This document shows, piece by piece, positions 6,987 through 7,252 of a stretch of DNA of 7,252 nt. Under the pieces are notes generated by a model. That model was not told the DNA's origin. It made no database searches and saw only the letters and a list, made by a program, of their open reading frames with translations. The translations under genes were made by a program, and so were the position numbers. Location of the stretch: NCBI GenBank assembly GCA_018679315.1, contig JAHHLF010000240.1, positions 1 to 7,252 on the forward strand, written 5' to 3'. The stretch's first letter is position 1, and each line of letters starts with the position of its first letter. This DNA comes from Bacteroidia bacterium. Lineage in GTDB: Bacteria > Bacteroidota > Bacteroidia > Flavobacteriales > Flavobacteriaceae.

Positions 6987-7252
6987 TTATTCTGAAAGGT
7001 TAAATTGCCAGGAAATACCGTAATTATCGGCACACCATCCGAATTTTTTACCAAAGCCGTAATCCCCGGAATCGTAGTTGTCCAGAGGGACCATGATCTG
7101 ACCTCCTTTTGAAGAAAGTTTTTCGAATAAGGTTTCTATCTCATTTTCAGAACTGGAATCAACAAAGAGAGATACCGCCGGTGTAAATGACCAGGCGTGA
7201 TTAAAATTACTTTCGGAGACCCTGTACTCTGTGCCATTTAATGTAAATACAC
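6987..7252 (-). CDS. VOC family (PhnB-like) protein, C-terminal 87 residues
   Basis: This is the 3' end of a gene that enters at the right edge; the stop TAA is at 6989-6987 and the frame is open to base 7252, with two bases of a split codon at the edge. The translation contains FTPAVSLFVDS (residues 22-32 of the visible part), a helix with ETLFEKLSSKGG (39-50), then MVPLDNY, GDYGFGKKFGWCADNYGISWQ (split around 62-82) and a short tail. The order VSLFV, alpha helix, Gly-rich strand, FGW-x-D-xx-GISWQ is characteristic of PhnB/3-demethylubiquinone-methyltransferase-like VOC proteins of about 140-160 residues, so roughly the N-terminal 40 percent is missing. These are often dimeric, with poorly known roles despite the glyoxalase fold; some bind small toxic compounds. 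Function here is unassigned. Confidence 0.85.
   Translation of the reverse strand, partial: VFTLNGTEYRVSESNFNHAWSFTPAVSLFVDSSSENEIETLFEKLSSKGGQIMVPLDNYDSGDYGFGKKFGWCADNYGISWQFNLSE

Overview
All six genes that can be read in this window, two of them cut by the window edges, lie on the minus strand, so transcription runs from right to left. The protein families (a Reg_prop/Y_Y_Y two-component sensor, a DUF998 membrane protein, small two-TM proteins), the lack of clear Shine-Dalgarno sequences and the moderate to low GC content suggest a Bacteroidota, most likely Flavobacteriaceae. This is an inference from content; no marker gene is present.

From the right end: the C-terminal 87 residues of a VOC/PhnB-like protein enter at the edge (6987-7252). 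An arylamine N-acetyltransferase with a complete Cys-His-Asp triad follows (6168-6941). Twenty-one bases further on is a 74-residue protein with two membrane segments (5922-6146), probably in the same transcript. A DUF998 six-helix membrane protein (5214-5843) has no ATG and appears to start at TTG, overlapped by a 13-residue upstream reading frame.

The middle holds a two-gene unit for a molybdenum hydroxylase of the isoquinoline 1-oxidoreductase type. The [2Fe-2S] subunit (4616-5089) is followed after 30 bases by the molybdopterin-binding catalytic subunit (2408-4585), which carries a Tat-type signal and keeps the active-site Glu. Electrons would pass from the Mo centre through two [2Fe-2S] clusters of the small subunit to an unidentified acceptor in the periplasm or at the membrane. 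No FAD subunit, cytochrome or maturation gene is visible here.

The left third (1-2244) is one reading frame of at least 748 codons, open through the window edge. It has a signal peptide, many beta-propeller strand motifs and a Y_Y_Y domain: the periplasmic sensor half of a propeller-type regulator whose output domain lies outside the window. It could sense a compound linked to the neighbouring oxidase, but only adjacency supports that. The only gene-free stretches are short (longest 163 bases, 2245-2407). I saw no RNA genes, insertion sequences or CRISPR arrays. The window looks mostly like ordinary chromosome; no clear novel system emerged.
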